Shown here: positions 7,854 to 17,177 of the stretch, piece by piece
Layout: each line of letters starts with the position of its first letter
Numbering within the stretch: position 1 is the stretch's first letter
NCBI RefSeq assembly: GCF_900112175.1
Contig: NZ_FOYT01000007.1
Coordinates: 1-64,000 of the forward strand
From: Halogeometricum rufum
GTDB lineage: Archaea; Halobacteriota; Halobacteria; Halobacteriales; Haloferacaceae
Length of the DNA stretch: 64,000 nucleotides
Reading direction: 5' to 3'
Notes under the pieces: model-generated
Told to the model about the DNA's origin: nothing
Seen by the model: only the letters and a program-made list of their open reading frames with translations
Database searches by the model: none
Translations under genes and position numbers: made by a program

Positions 7854-9578
7854 ATGGCTGAAGATAGCGAGCGGATGAGGCGTCGAAGTTTCCTCAAAGC
7901 AACGACGGCTGGCGGTCTGGCCGGCATGACCGCCCTAGCTGGGTGTGCTGGTGGCGACGGAGAGGGAACCGACACTGGCGGCGAGACTGGCGAGGGCGGT
8001 GGCGGCGCCACGACCGAGGAGACCGACGGTGAGACCGACTCCGGTGGTTCCGGTGCGAGTCTCCCGACGTACACCTACCTGAACAACGCGCAGTCGTACA
8101 ACCCGCCGAGACACGACGCGATCAACCTCATCGCGAGCCAGTTCGGCGAACTCGGACTGGACATGGAGGTCGAGGTGCTGGAGTGGGGGACGCTGTTCAG
8201 CCGCGTGTCGCAGGAGTACGACTACAGCTTCGCGACGTGGCACACGTTCTTCGTCTCCGAACCGGTGACGGAGCTGAACAACCTGTTCAACTCCGAGAAC
8301 ACCGACCCGGGGCAGGGTAACTACTCCGGCTATCAGAACGAGGACCTCGACGAACTGATGACGAACTACCTGGCCGAACCGGACCCGGACACCCGGATCG
8401 ACCAGTGCCACGAGATCCAGAAGACGCTGATGGACGACGTGCCGACGATGCCCATCACGCAGATGCCGCAGGCGGCCATCTACAACAGCAACCAGGTGAC
8501 CAACTGGCAGGCCGACCTCGCGAACGGGTTCAACTCCTACTGGACGATGATCAACCTGGAGATGGTCGGCGACAACACCGAGCTGAAGGGCTACTGGCCC
8601 GAGACGCTGTCGACGATGAACGTGCTGGGCCACAACGACGAGTCCAAGCACGTCTACCAGTTCAACATGCTGTACGACTTCCTGGTTCAGCTCAACGACA
8701 ACGCCGAACCCGACCCGGAAGTCAGCCTCGCCACCGACTGGGACCGCGTGGACGAGACGACGATGGAGTACACCATCCGCACCGACCACTCGTGGCACGA
8801 CGGCGAGGACCTCACCGCCGAGGACGTCGCGTTCACGTACAACTACATCGTCGAGAACGAGGTGCCGCTGTACTCCACGCAGGCGCAGTACATCGACAAC
8901 GCCGAAGTCGTCGACGAGGAGACGGTTCGCATCAACATGTCCCAGCCGCTGGGGCCGTTCCACCTCTCGGTGGCGAACCTCATCCCCATCATCCCGCAGC
9001 ACAAGTGGGAGGGCCGGAGCAACCCGAGTCAGGCGAACATCCAGGAACCGGTCGGCAGCGGTCCGATGGAGTTCGACTACTGGGAGCAGGGCAGCGAGTT
9101 CGCGATGGTGCGCAACGAGGACCACTTCGCGCCGGTCAGCTTCGAGCGGCGCTTCTGGCGCATCATCCCCGAGGCGTCGACCGTCTGGGAGAACCTCATC
9201 AACGGCGACCTGAACTACGAGCCGTTCGGCCGCATCGACCGGTCGCTCAACGAGAACCAGGACAACGAGAACATCGGCACGCGGTTCCAGACGGCGCCGA
9301 CGTTCTGGATGTTCACGCCGAACGAGCGACAGGAGGGGCTCGACGACCCGCAGATGCGGAAGGCGCTGGTCGAGACCATCCCGCGGACGCCCGTCGTCGA
9401 ACAGATCCTGTTCGGCTTCCCCGAAGTCGGCTTCAACATCGTCTCCTCGGCGTTCGGTCCGCTCCACACCTCGGACGTGACCACCTACGACGAGAGCATC
9501 GAATCCGCACGGAGCCGCCTCGAAGAGGCCGGTTACTCGTGGGGTGACGACGGGACGATTCGAGCGCCCAGCGAATAA
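7854..9578 (+). CDS. Peptide ABC transporter binding lipoprotein (SBP_bac_5), apparently circularly permuted
   Basis: A 574-residue protein from the ATG at 7854. MRRRSFLKATTAGG is a Tat signal and LAGC a lipobox, so it is an anchored lipoprotein outside the membrane. An acidic Gly/Thr linker follows. Then the order is unusual: residues ~70-220 (LNNAQSYNPPRHDAI, LEWGTLFSRV, GYQNEDLDELM, IQKTLMDDVPTMPI) resemble the C-terminal end of DppA-type proteins. The classic N-terminal part (LATDWDRVDE, HSWHDGEDLTAEDVAFTYNY, VGSGPMEFDYW) comes after, and the protein stops at ARSRLEEAGYSWGDDG, which normally leads into the segment found here at the front. It heads a five-gene operon. Family secure; permutation read by eye. 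Confidence 0.88.
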   Translation: MAEDSERMRRRSFLKATTAGGLAGMTALAGCAGGDGEGTDTGGETGEGGGGATTEETDGETDSGGSGASLPTYTYLNNAQSYNPPRHDAINLIASQFGELGLDMEVEVLEWGTLFSRVSQEYDYSFATWHTFFVSEPVTELNNLFNSENTDPGQGNYSGYQNEDLDELMTNYLAEPDPDTRIDQCHEIQKTLMDDVPTMPITQMPQAAIYNSNQVTNWQADLANGFNSYWTMINLEMVGDNTELKGYWPETLSTMNVLGHNDESKHVYQFNMLYDFLVQLNDNAEPDPEVSLATDWDRVDETTMEYTIRTDHSWHDGEDLTAEDVAFTYNYIVENEVPLYSTQAQYIDNAEVVDEETVRINMSQPLGPFHLSVANLIPIIPQHKWEGRSNPSQANIQEPVGSGPMEFDYWEQGSEFAMVRNEDHFAPVSFERRFWRIIPEASTVWENLINGDLNYEPFGRIDRSLNENQDNENIGTRFQTAPTFWMFTPNERQEGLDDPQMRKALVETIPRTPVVEQILFGFPEVGFNIVSSAFGPLHTSDVTTYDESIESARSRLEEAGYSWGDDGTIRAPSE

Positions 9579-9651
9579 CGCCACCTAGAACGTCGGCTCG
9601 TTGCCAATAGATTTTTAGAACGAAACCCCGAGAAATACATAATCAACAAAC

Positions 9652-10629
9652 ATGGGAAAAGCTAGCTTCGTCGTGAGACGCTCGCTCCAGCTCGTCGTAA
9701 CGCTGTGGGCGGTTGGAACGGTGCTGTTCGGACTGTTCCGCCTCATGCCCGGCGACCCGACTTCCTACGTCGTCTCCTCGCAGATGACGCAGGAGGCGCG
9801 CCAGCAGATAATCGCGAGTTACGGACTCAACGAGCCGTTACACGTCCAGTACATCAAGTTCCTCGAGAACTTGGTCGTCCTGAACTTCGGCCAGTCGTTC
9901 CACTCGAACCAACCGGTCACGGACGTCATCGCTACCTACCTGCCGAACACGCTCGTGTTGATGCTGACGGCGTTCGTCGCCGCCTACATCACGGGCATCA
10001 CGCTCGGCGTACTGTCGGGGTGGTACCGTGGCTCCCGGTTCGAGCGGAGTACGGTCATCACGGCACTGACCGCCCGGAGCGTCCCGACGTTCTACGTCGG
10101 CCTCATCGTGCTGTGGATATTCGGCGCCGGCCTCGGCGTCATCCCGATGAGCGGGATGACCAGCCTCGGCACGCAGAACGCGGGCTTCTGGGAGATGGTG
10201 TTCTCCGTGGACTTCCTCCACCACCTCGCCGCGCCGGCGGCCGTGCTGGCGTTCTACTACATGGGCTATCCGCTCCTCATCATGCGGTCGAGCATGCTTG
10301 AGGTGCTCTCCGAGGACTTCATCGACGTCTGCCGCGCGAAGGGACTCAAAGAGCGGACGATAATGTTCAAACACGCCGCGCGCAACGCGCTGCTCCCCAT
10401 CGTCACGGCGGCGGCCATCGCACTCGGCTACGCCGTCGGCGGGAGCGTCCTCATCGAGACGGTGTTCGCGTGGCCCGGAATCGGTCGCGAGATGGTTCGC
10501 GCGGTCCTGCGACGGGACTTCCCCGTCGCGCAGGGGACGTTCATCGTCCTCGCGGGGACCATCATCGTCCTGAACTTCCTCGCGGACCTCGCGTACGGGT
10601 ACCTCGACCCACGGGTGACCTACGACTAG
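9652..10629 (+). CDS. dppB: Peptide ABC transporter permease, DppB type
   Basis: A 325-residue inner membrane permease. The N-terminal helix is followed by the family motif RLMPGDPTSYV and the extracellular block with GLNEPLHVQYIKFLENLVVLNFGQS. About six membrane segments follow. The EAA-type coupling loop reads DVCRAKGLKERTIMFKHAARNALLP (about 225-250), and the end FLADLAYGYLDPRVTYD is standard. It begins 73 bases after the binding protein; AT-rich sequence in that gap could add a weak internal promoter. It pairs with the next permease to form the channel. Confidence 0.93.
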   Translation: MGKASFVVRRSLQLVVTLWAVGTVLFGLFRLMPGDPTSYVVSSQMTQEARQQIIASYGLNEPLHVQYIKFLENLVVLNFGQSFHSNQPVTDVIATYLPNTLVLMLTAFVAAYITGITLGVLSGWYRGSRFERSTVITALTARSVPTFYVGLIVLWIFGAGLGVIPMSGMTSLGTQNAGFWEMVFSVDFLHHLAAPAAVLAFYYMGYPLLIMRSSMLEVLSEDFIDVCRAKGLKERTIMFKHAARNALLPIVTAAAIALGYAVGGSVLIETVFAWPGIGREMVRAVLRRDFPVAQGTFIVLAGTIIVLNFLADLAYGYLDPRVTYD

Positions 10630-10633
10630 AACG

Positions 10634-11614
10634 ATGGCACAAGAAGAACCAACCGGTCGGTCGATATTCACCGACCTCGACGACAGTTCGTCCGACGAGC
10701 AGATAGACAAGTGGCAGCGCACGGTTCGCCTCTGGCGGGAGACGCTACGCGACCACTGGGGAAAACTGACCGACGAGTTATCGGTCAGGCTGTCCCTGAT
10801 AACGGTGGCGGCGTTCGTGCTCATCGGCATCTTCGCGCCCGTCATCGCCACCCACGACCCCCTCCAGCGACAGTTCCAGGGCGATGCGGGGATACTCATC
10901 GAGAAGTGGGCGGAACCGGGGCTGCTCGGCGGTAACCCCGAGTACCTCCTCGGGACGACGGCCGCGGGGTACGACATCTTCAGTCAACTCGTGTACGGGA
11001 CGCGAGCGGCGCTGATGGTCGGTCTCATCGCGGCGGTGTTCACCGCCGGCATCGGCACGCTCGTCGGTCTCGTCGCCGGATACTACGGCGGCTGGATCGA
11101 CGACGCGCTGATGCGGGTCGTCGACTTCCTGTACGGGATGCCGCTCCTGCCGACGGTCATCGTCCTGGTCGCGGTGCTCGGGCCGAACCTCTGGAACATC
11201 ATCCTCGCGCTGATCATCCTCCAGTGGCGCTCTACGGCCCGCGTCATCCGGTCGCAGTCGCTCTCGCTCCGCGAACGACCGTTCGTGAAGGCCGCCGAGG
11301 TGGCGGGCGCGGGCGACTGGCACATCATCAGCAGACACCTCGCGCCGAACGTCCTCCCGCTGACGTTCCTGTACGGTTCGTTCGGTATCGCGTGGGCGAT
11401 TCTCGCGGAGGCCGGCGTCTCGTTCATCGGCCTCGGCGACCCGAACACCGTCTCGTGGGGGACGATGCTGCAGGCCTCGCGAGCGTACTCCGCGCTCCAG
11501 TTCGGGGCGTGGTGGTGGTTCGTCCCGCCGGGCATCTGCATCGGGCTGCTGGTCATCAGCGGCTTCCTCATCGGCCGCGGCTACGAAGAGATAACCAACC
11601 CCAAGCTACAATGA
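10634..11614 (+). CDS. dppC: Peptide ABC transporter permease, DppC type
   Basis: A 326-residue permease. It has a long cytosolic N-terminus (about 50 residues), a first TM helix around VRLSLITVAAFVLIGIFAPV, the segment YLLGTTAAGYDIFSQLVYGTR typical of DppC/OppC, and the coupling loop with SLRERPFVKAAEVAGAGDW followed by HLAPNVLPL. Five or six helices are visible. It starts 4 bases after the dppB stop and overlaps dppD by 4 nt (ATGA), so the operon is tightly coupled. Confidence 0.93.
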   Translation: MAQEEPTGRSIFTDLDDSSSDEQIDKWQRTVRLWRETLRDHWGKLTDELSVRLSLITVAAFVLIGIFAPVIATHDPLQRQFQGDAGILIEKWAEPGLLGGNPEYLLGTTAAGYDIFSQLVYGTRAALMVGLIAAVFTAGIGTLVGLVAGYYGGWIDDALMRVVDFLYGMPLLPTVIVLVAVLGPNLWNIILALIILQWRSTARVIRSQSLSLRERPFVKAAEVAGAGDWHIISRHLAPNVLPLTFLYGSFGIAWAILAEAGVSFIGLGDPNTVSWGTMLQASRAYSALQFGAWWWFVPPGICIGLLVISGFLIGRGYEEITNPKLQ

Positions 11615-12648
11615 GTCTACTCGAAGTCGAAGACCTCGAAGTCTACTACGAAACCGAAGACGGACCGGCACAGGCTGTCGACGGCGTCTCGTTCGAACTC
11701 GAAGAGGGCGAGAACCTCGGCATCGTCGGCGAGTCCGGGTGTGGAAAGACCACGCTCGCGAAGGCGATCATCGGCATCCTCCCCGACGCCGGGTACGTCA
11801 ACGCGGGTAGCATCAACTTCAAGGGTGACGACCTCACCCAGTTGCCCGAGCCCAAACGGCGTCGGCTCAAGTGGGAGGAGATATCCCTCATCGCCCAGTC
11901 GGCGATGAACTCGATGGACCCGGTGTACACCATCCGAGAACAGATCGTCGAGGCCATCGAGACGCACCGGCCGGGGACCGGTCGAACCGAGTCGAACGAG
12001 ATAGTCACCGAGATGTTCGAACTCGTCGGGCTGGACCCCGACCGCGCCGACGACTACCCGCACCAGTTCTCCGGCGGGATGCGCCAGCGCGCCATGATCG
12101 CGATGGCGTTGGCGCTGGAGCCGTCGCTGATGCTGGCCGACGAGCCGACGACGGCGCTGGACGTCATCATGCAGGACCAGATTCTCAAACGCATCAGCCA
12201 GATTCAAGACGAGATACGGTCCTCGATGCTCGTCATCACGCACGACGTGAGCGTCGTCGCGGAGACGTGCGACCGCGTCCTCGTGATGTACGCCGGGAAG
12301 GTCGCCGAGGAGGGGCCGGTCGAGGAGATATTCGACCAGCCGTACCACCCCTACACCATCGGTCTGAAGCGCGCGTTCCCGAACATCCGCAAGACGGACC
12401 AGAACCTCCTCTCCATCAAGGGCTACCCGCCGGAACTGGTCGACCCGCCGCAGGGCTGTCGATTCGCCGAGCGATGCCCGATGGCGACCGACCGGTGCCG
12501 CGAGGAAGAACCCGAGGCGCACTACATGAACGGCCTACGTTCGTACTGCCACTACGCGGAGGACATCGACTCGGAACTGCGGCCGTACGCCGACAGCCCC
12601 GAGACGTGGAAGCAGACGGCGGCCGCGCGGAACGTCGGAGGTGACTGA
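11611..12648 (+). CDS. dppD: Peptide ABC transporter ATPase, DppD type
   Basis: A 345-residue ATPase from the ATG at 11611, which overlaps the dppC stop. Walker A is [14 protein letters not shown], the signature is [17 protein letters not shown], Walker B is [12 protein letters not shown], and the switch His is in ITHDVSVV. The C-terminal oligopeptide/dipeptide domain has the Cys pattern [14 protein letters not shown] plus a further Cys before HYAED, which in this family can bind an iron-sulfur cluster. It energises import together with the next ATPase. Confidence 0.94.
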   Translation: MSLLEVEDLEVYYETEDGPAQAVDGVSFELEEGENLGIVGESGCGKTTLAKAIIGILPDAGYVNAGSINFKGDDLTQLPEPKRRRLKWEEISLIAQSAMNSMDPVYTIREQIVEAIETHRPGTGRTESNEIVTEMFELVGLDPDRADDYPHQFSGGMRQRAMIAMALALEPSLMLADEPTTALDVIMQDQILKRISQIQDEIRSSMLVITHDVSVVAETCDRVLVMYAGKVAEEGPVEEIFDQPYHPYTIGLKRAFPNIRKTDQNLLSIKGYPPELVDPPQGCRFAERCPMATDRCREEEPEAHYMNGLRSYCHYAEDIDSELRPYADSPETWKQTAAARNVGGD

Positions 12649-12649
12649 G

Positions 12650-13747
12650 ATGGCCAACGACGTTCTCCTCGAAGTGGACGACCTGAAGAAACACTTCAAG
12701 GTCAACCAGGGCTGGATAGCGAGCCTGATGCAGTCGGTGTCCGGCGGCGACGCGGACTACGTCCACGCCGTCGACGGGGTCAGCTTCGAACTCCGAGAGG
12801 GCGAGACGCTCGGACTGGCCGGCGAGTCCGGGTGCGGCAAGACGACGACGGGGATGTCGCTCGTGAAACTCCACGAACCGACGGGCGGCGACATCGTCTA
12901 CGACGGCCAACAGCTCTCGGAGGCGAGCGACGCCGAACTGAAGCAGTTCCGGCAGAACGCGCAGATGATCTTTCAGGACCCCTTCGAGAGCCTGAACCCC
13001 CGGATGACGGTGTACGACACGGTCGCCGAACCGCTCCGCATCCACAACATCACCAACGAGACGGCGCGGGTCCAGCGCGCGCTGGAGTTCGCCGAACTGC
13101 TGCCCGCAGAGCAGTACTTCGACCAGTACCCGCACGAACTGTCGGGCGGCCAGCGACAGCGGGTCGCAATCGCCCGCGCGTTGGTCCTCGACCCGGACTT
13201 CATCGTCGCCGACGAACCCGTGTCGATGCTGGACGTGAGCCTCCGGGCCGGCGTGCTGTCGCTTCTGGACCGGATGACCGACGAGTTCGGGCTGTCCGTC
13301 GTCTACATCAGCCACGACCTCTCGCTCCTCCGGCACATGTGCGACCGACTCGCCATCATGTACATGGGGAAGATAGTCGAGAAGGGGCCGACCGACCAGA
13401 TAATCGAGAACCCCCAGCACCCCTACACGCGCTCTCTCATCAACGCGGTTCCCGTCCCCGACCCGGACGTGGGGCGCGAACGCGTCGAGCTACAGGGTGA
13501 GGTCGGCGACATCATCGACGTACCCTCCGGCTGTCGGTTCAAAGACCGGTGCCCGGACTACATCGGCGACGTCTGCGACTCGGTCGTCCCGCCGTTAGAG
13601 CAGAAGGCGGACGTCGACGCGGACCAGGACATCGCCTGCCACCTCTACGAGAGCGCCGAGGGGTACGACCCCTACGCGGAGATGGGGCAGTCCGGGCCCT
13701 CGACCGACGCGGGCGACGACACCGCCTCGACGCCGGCGGACGACTGA
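12650..13747 (+). CDS. dppF: Peptide ABC transporter ATPase, DppF type
   Basis: A 365-residue ATPase. Walker A is [14 protein letters not shown], the signature [15 protein letters not shown], Walker [15 protein letters not shown], and the switch is ISHDLSLL. The C-terminus has the family Cys motif [15 protein letters not shown] and a last Cys before HLYES. The insertion before the first beta strand of the core ([24 protein letters not shown]) is a known DppF/OppF feature. The ATG at 12650 follows the dppD stop by one base; a GTG at 12641 would overlap it and is an alternative. It is the last gene of the operon and converges on the TldD-like gene 4 bases away. Confidence 0.94.
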   Translation: MANDVLLEVDDLKKHFKVNQGWIASLMQSVSGGDADYVHAVDGVSFELREGETLGLAGESGCGKTTTGMSLVKLHEPTGGDIVYDGQQLSEASDAELKQFRQNAQMIFQDPFESLNPRMTVYDTVAEPLRIHNITNETARVQRALEFAELLPAEQYFDQYPHELSGGQRQRVAIARALVLDPDFIVADEPVSMLDVSLRAGVLSLLDRMTDEFGLSVVYISHDLSLLRHMCDRLAIMYMGKIVEKGPTDQIIENPQHPYTRSLINAVPVPDPDVGRERVELQGEVGDIIDVPSGCRFKDRCPDYIGDVCDSVVPPLEQKADVDADQDIACHLYESAEGYDPYAEMGQSGPSTDAGDDTASTPADD

Positions 13748-13751
13748 CTCC

Positions 13752-15212
13752 CTACGCCTGTTCTTTCAGCGGGGCGCGCAGTCGGACGGCCGGCGCGGTC
13801 ACCGCGAACGGGAGTTGCGACTTGTGTTTCTCGCAGACGCCTGTCACCGTTCGACGCGCGGCGCTCAGCGCCGACATCGTCTGCAGTACCTCGGGTTCGT
13901 AGTCCAACGCGAGGCCCTCGACGCGCCCGGCGCGTTCGCCGTCGTCGAGGCGGTACGCCTCTTCGACGGGGAACTCGGCGGACCCGCAGTCGGGGCGTTC
14001 TTCGGTCTTCTCGTCGATGTCCTTCGCGTAGAGCACGCTCGCCGGGAAGACGCCCGACCGCTGGACGCGTTCGAACTCGTCGCGGAACCACGGGTTGCCG
14101 AACCGTTCGACGTAGACGTCCGCCTCCTCGCGGACCGCCGCGCGAGTGGCGTCGCCGGGTTCGACGTCGAGGTGGCGGGCGTGGATGCGCGGCGGTTGCC
14201 CGTGGCCGAGGCTCGGGACGGCGTTCCCGGCGGGGAACGCGTCCGAGTCGGCCGCGCTCGCCGTGTTGTGCAACAGCGTCGTTATCCGGCCGTCCGAGAC
14301 CAGTCGGGTCGGCGTCGACGGCCGGGCCTCGGCGTCGTAGGCGCGGGCGCCCCACGACCCGGCGTGGACGGTGTCCTCCATCGAGAGCGCATCGGGGCCG
14401 ATTCGGTCGCCGAGCGAGTACGGACTCATCCCCATATAGATGGTGTCGGCTTCGAGGTAGTGCGAGACGAAGTGGAACAGTTGGCCGGCCGCCCGCGGAC
14501 TCAACGCGACGACCGTCTCCCCCGTCGGGGCGTCGGCGTCCGGGGCGTCAGAAAGCGCCCGCGCGTCGGCGGCAGCCTCCCCGAACAGTTCGGGGAGGTC
14601 GTCGAGGAACGCCGCCCCCTCCGTCGACCCGTCGTGTCGGCGCACCGTCGGTCCGTCTTCGAGGTCGAGACTGCACGTCACGTTCGCTCTGTCGAGGGTC
14701 GTGCGGACCGTACTCCCGGTGGTGGTGCCGATCCACTCCTCGATGTGCGCGTCGGCGTAGTTGACCCAGATTCGGCGGAGGTCCAGGTCGTCCGCGGCGG
14801 CGAGTCCGTCCTCGACCGCGGCCACCTTGTCGTCGAGGCCGACCGCGTCGATCGGTTCGGTCGCCCAGCCGTCGTGCACCGCTCTGTGGGCCGTCTGGGC
14901 GTCGAACCTCGCCGGTTCGTCCTGTGCGAGCACCTGTCCGCTCCGTATCGCGCGCTCGGCCTCGTCTTCGAGGCTCTCCTCGTCGAGGTCGGTGGTGTAC
15001 CGGTAGTCGGCCGCGCCGTCGGCGAACACGCGCAGCCACACTCCCGTCTCGGTGAACGCGACTGTCTCTCGCGGCCCCTCGTGGGTCACGACGGCGTCGG
15101 TCTTCTCCTTGTAGACGCCGCCGACCTCGGCGTACGCCACCGCGTCGTCGGTCTCGAATCGCTCCAGCAACCAGTCCATCGCGTCCACGACGTCCTCTCG
15201 TTCCTCGGTCAT
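13752..15212 (-). CDS. TldD/PmbA-family protein without HExxxH motif
   Basis: A 486-residue protein with the two-domain TldD/PmbA layout. The N-terminal part carries the repeat-rich DAVAYAEVGGVYKE, then RVFADGAADYRYTTDLDEES; the C-terminal part has AAGQLFHFVSHYLEADTIYMG, SPYSLGDRIGPDALSMEDTV and TRLVSDGRITTLLHNTASA, which are typical. TldD proteases bind zinc through HExxxH-GLEGD. Here the same place (residues 246-256) reads F-H-F-V-S-H-Y-L-E-A-D, so the first His and the Glu are not where TldD has them. It may be a PmbA/TldE-like partner without catalysis, or use other ligands. No partner gene is adjacent. Confidence 0.82.
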   Translation of the reverse strand: MTEEREDVVDAMDWLLERFETDDAVAYAEVGGVYKEKTDAVVTHEGPRETVAFTETGVWLRVFADGAADYRYTTDLDEESLEDEAERAIRSGQVLAQDEPARFDAQTAHRAVHDGWATEPIDAVGLDDKVAAVEDGLAAADDLDLRRIWVNYADAHIEEWIGTTTGSTVRTTLDRANVTCSLDLEDGPTVRRHDGSTEGAAFLDDLPELFGEAAADARALSDAPDADAPTGETVVALSPRAAGQLFHFVSHYLEADTIYMGMSPYSLGDRIGPDALSMEDTVHAGSWGARAYDAEARPSTPTRLVSDGRITTLLHNTASAADSDAFPAGNAVPSLGHGQPPRIHARHLDVEPGDATRAAVREEADVYVERFGNPWFRDEFERVQRSGVFPASVLYAKDIDEKTEERPDCGSAEFPVEEAYRLDDGERAGRVEGLALDYEPEVLQTMSALSAARRTVTGVCEKHKSQLPFAVTAPAVRLRAPLKEQA

Positions 15213-15335
15213 CGACGTGTCGTACGCGACCGCCCCACATGAAACCCCGACGAATCGCTTGCAGCGACGTTCGCGAGCGACGGCCTCGCGTCCGCTTCTC
15301 GGCCGGTCGGGGGCGGTCGCTCGCCGCGAGCGGAA

Positions 15336-16388
15336 TCAGTCTGACCGGTCCCACAGGAGGGGTTCGTCGTCCGGGACGGCGACGTCGAGGATGGGGTCGT
15401 TCTCGTAGACGGCGGCGCCCTCGTGTCGGCTGAGGACGTACCCCGGGTACTCCGTCGCCACCTCGGTCTTCGTCTCCCCGTGCGGGTCCACCACCTCCGC
15501 GACCGTCTCGCCGGCCGCTATCCGGTCGCCCTCTCGGACCCGATACCGGACGATTCCCGCGGCGTCGGTGTGGGGGTGGACGCGCCGCTTGAGGGGGCCG
15601 TCGGCGGAGAAACCGAACTCGGTCGGGGGCGACGCCGGTTCGTCGAGCATGTCGGACGTGACGAGGACGTTCCGCAGTCCGGCGACGGCCGCCGCCCGGG
15701 CGTCCGCTTCGACGACGAACCGACCGCCGAGTTCCGGCGTGAACGCCGCGATTCCGTCGGAGACGGCCGCGCCGGTCAGCGTGTGACTCAGCGACCGCCG
15801 TTCGGTCTCCTCGCGCCCGAACTGGTTGACGACGGGCAGACCGAACGCCTCGGTGAGTTCGACGATGCGGTCGCGCAACGCGGCGGCCTCGGCTTCGTCC
15901 CTGTCGCGGCCGTACCCCACTCGCGGCCGAATCGTGTACGGGTGCGTCTGAATCCACGACGTGTGGAGCGACACCACCACGTCCGCGCTCTCGCGAATCT
16001 CGTCGTACACCCGTTCGCAGACCAACTGCTGGGTCCGGGGCGGCGTCTCGCCGCCGTCGCCCCGCCCGAAGTATCGGTTCGGGTCGTCGCCGTGATAGTA
16101 CGACGTTCGCTCGTTCGTCCGGAGGCCGGCGGGATTCATCACCGGGACGCAGACGACGGTCCCCGCGAGTGCCTCCGGGCGGAGTCGGTTCGCGAACTCG
16201 TGGGTGGCCGCCATCCCGGTCGGTTCGTCGCCGTGGATGGTGCCGGTCACCCAGACCGTCGGCCCGGACTCCGACCCCTCGACGACGACGACCGGGAGTC
16301 GTTCGGACTGTCCGGTCGGGAGGTCCGTCACCGACAGGTAGCCGGTGGCACGCGTGCCGGAGGCGGCGTCGGCGCTACCGACCTTCAT
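15336..16388 (-). CDS. Succinylglutamate desuccinylase/aspartoacylase-family zinc deacylase
   Basis: A 350-residue protein from the ATG at 16388. Zinc motif GTIHGDEPTGM (His, Glu about 50-56), the substrate/NPAG-R segment VPVMNPAGLRTNERTS, an N-R-x-F-like element DPNRYFG, and SLHTSWIQTHPY (third ligand His) define the AstE/AspA branch of M14 enzymes. The C-terminal ~80 residues (VHPHTDAAGIVRYRV, GDRIAAGETVAEVVDPHGE) form the usual barrel-like lid. It would remove an acyl group from an amino acid or similar compound. The exact substrate is not readable. The gene stands alone in its orientation beside the TldD-like gene. Confidence 0.85.
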   Translation of the reverse strand: MKVGSADAASGTRATGYLSVTDLPTGQSERLPVVVVEGSESGPTVWVTGTIHGDEPTGMAATHEFANRLRPEALAGTVVCVPVMNPAGLRTNERTSYYHGDDPNRYFGRGDGGETPPRTQQLVCERVYDEIRESADVVVSLHTSWIQTHPYTIRPRVGYGRDRDEAEAAALRDRIVELTEAFGLPVVNQFGREETERRSLSHTLTGAAVSDGIAAFTPELGGRFVVEADARAAAVAGLRNVLVTSDMLDEPASPPTEFGFSADGPLKRRVHPHTDAAGIVRYRVREGDRIAAGETVAEVVDPHGETKTEVATEYPGYVLSRHEGAAVYENDPILDVAVPDDEPLLWDRSD

Positions 16389-16556
16389 TCGCCGGTCTGC
16401 CTCCACCCCGCGCCGTCCCGTTCGTCCGCGATTCGCCGTCTCGTCGCCGTGCGCCGCGGCCGCGCCGCGCGTCTCGCTTCGTCCATGCCGGGAGATACCG
16501 ACCCGCACGGCATGAATCCCCCTCCTCGGCGGTGTCGGCCCCGAACGGGCGGGCGG

Positions 16557-16805
16557 TTACCGTCGCCCCTCGCGCTTTCGACGCTGCTCTTCCGCTTCGG
16601 CCTCGTAGGACTCTGCGACGGCGGTGTCCTGCAGTTTCCGGCGGTACTCCCAGACGCCGGCCGCGAGGACGACGACGCCCAGTACCGCGCCGCGCAGGGG
16701 CGTCCCCGCGAGTGCGAAGTAGGCGAACGCGGCGACGGCGAACGCGATGGAGAGACCGAGTCCGACCGTCGCCCACCCGTTCCGTCGGAGTCGGGAGTTC
16801 GGCAT
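16557..16805 (-). CDS. Small two-TM membrane protein
   Basis: An 82-residue protein from the ATG at 16805 (MPNSRLRRNGWATVG). Two hydrophobic helices (about 10-32 and 36-54) are followed by a charged, helical tail EYRRKLQDTAVAESYEAEAEEQRRKREGRR that looks able to form a coiled coil in the cytoplasm. No family is recognised. An in-frame start 156 bases upstream would add an Arg/Gly-rich stretch and was rejected. Confidence 0.6.
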   Translation of the reverse strand: MPNSRLRRNGWATVGLGLSIAFAVAAFAYFALAGTPLRGAVLGVVVLAAGVWEYRRKLQDTAVAESYEAEAEEQRRKREGRR

Positions 16806-17177
16806 GTCTCTCCGTATCGGGACCGCGGGTATCAAGCTTCGGGAGGCCCGACCCGCCGCGGCGCACCGTGACCCGGCGGCCGGGGGGATGCCGCCTACGG
16901 TGGCACTCCGAGTTCGGGGACGAGTACCCCCAACCGATTTCGCTGTATCACCTCCAGACAACGGCCGGTTTATGGCCTCTGAGCCCGAATAGACGGTGTC
17001 AGAGGCACCTTCTTCGCGCGCCCGTCTCCGGTCGCTCGGACGAACGACTGCTCGGTTCTGACGTTCCCGGACGGCTGATGCTCGTGCGTCGCGTCGAACG
17101 CGCCGTCCGCTCCGCGTTCGGGCGGCGAGCGCGACGACTCCGCGGAGTCTTTAGTGCTCGGTCCCGTCCGCTCGCGT
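16806..17177. other. 372-base intergenic stretch, no gene recognised
   Basis: It lies between two divergent genes. No reading frame has haloarchaeal composition. A TTTATGG at 16970-16976 and a GTCTTTAGTGC at 17148-17158 are possible promoter elements; the second lies about 25 bases before the GTG at 17178. A structured RNA cannot be excluded in the GC-rich part near 16880-16990, but nothing matches a known one. Confidence 0.4.
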
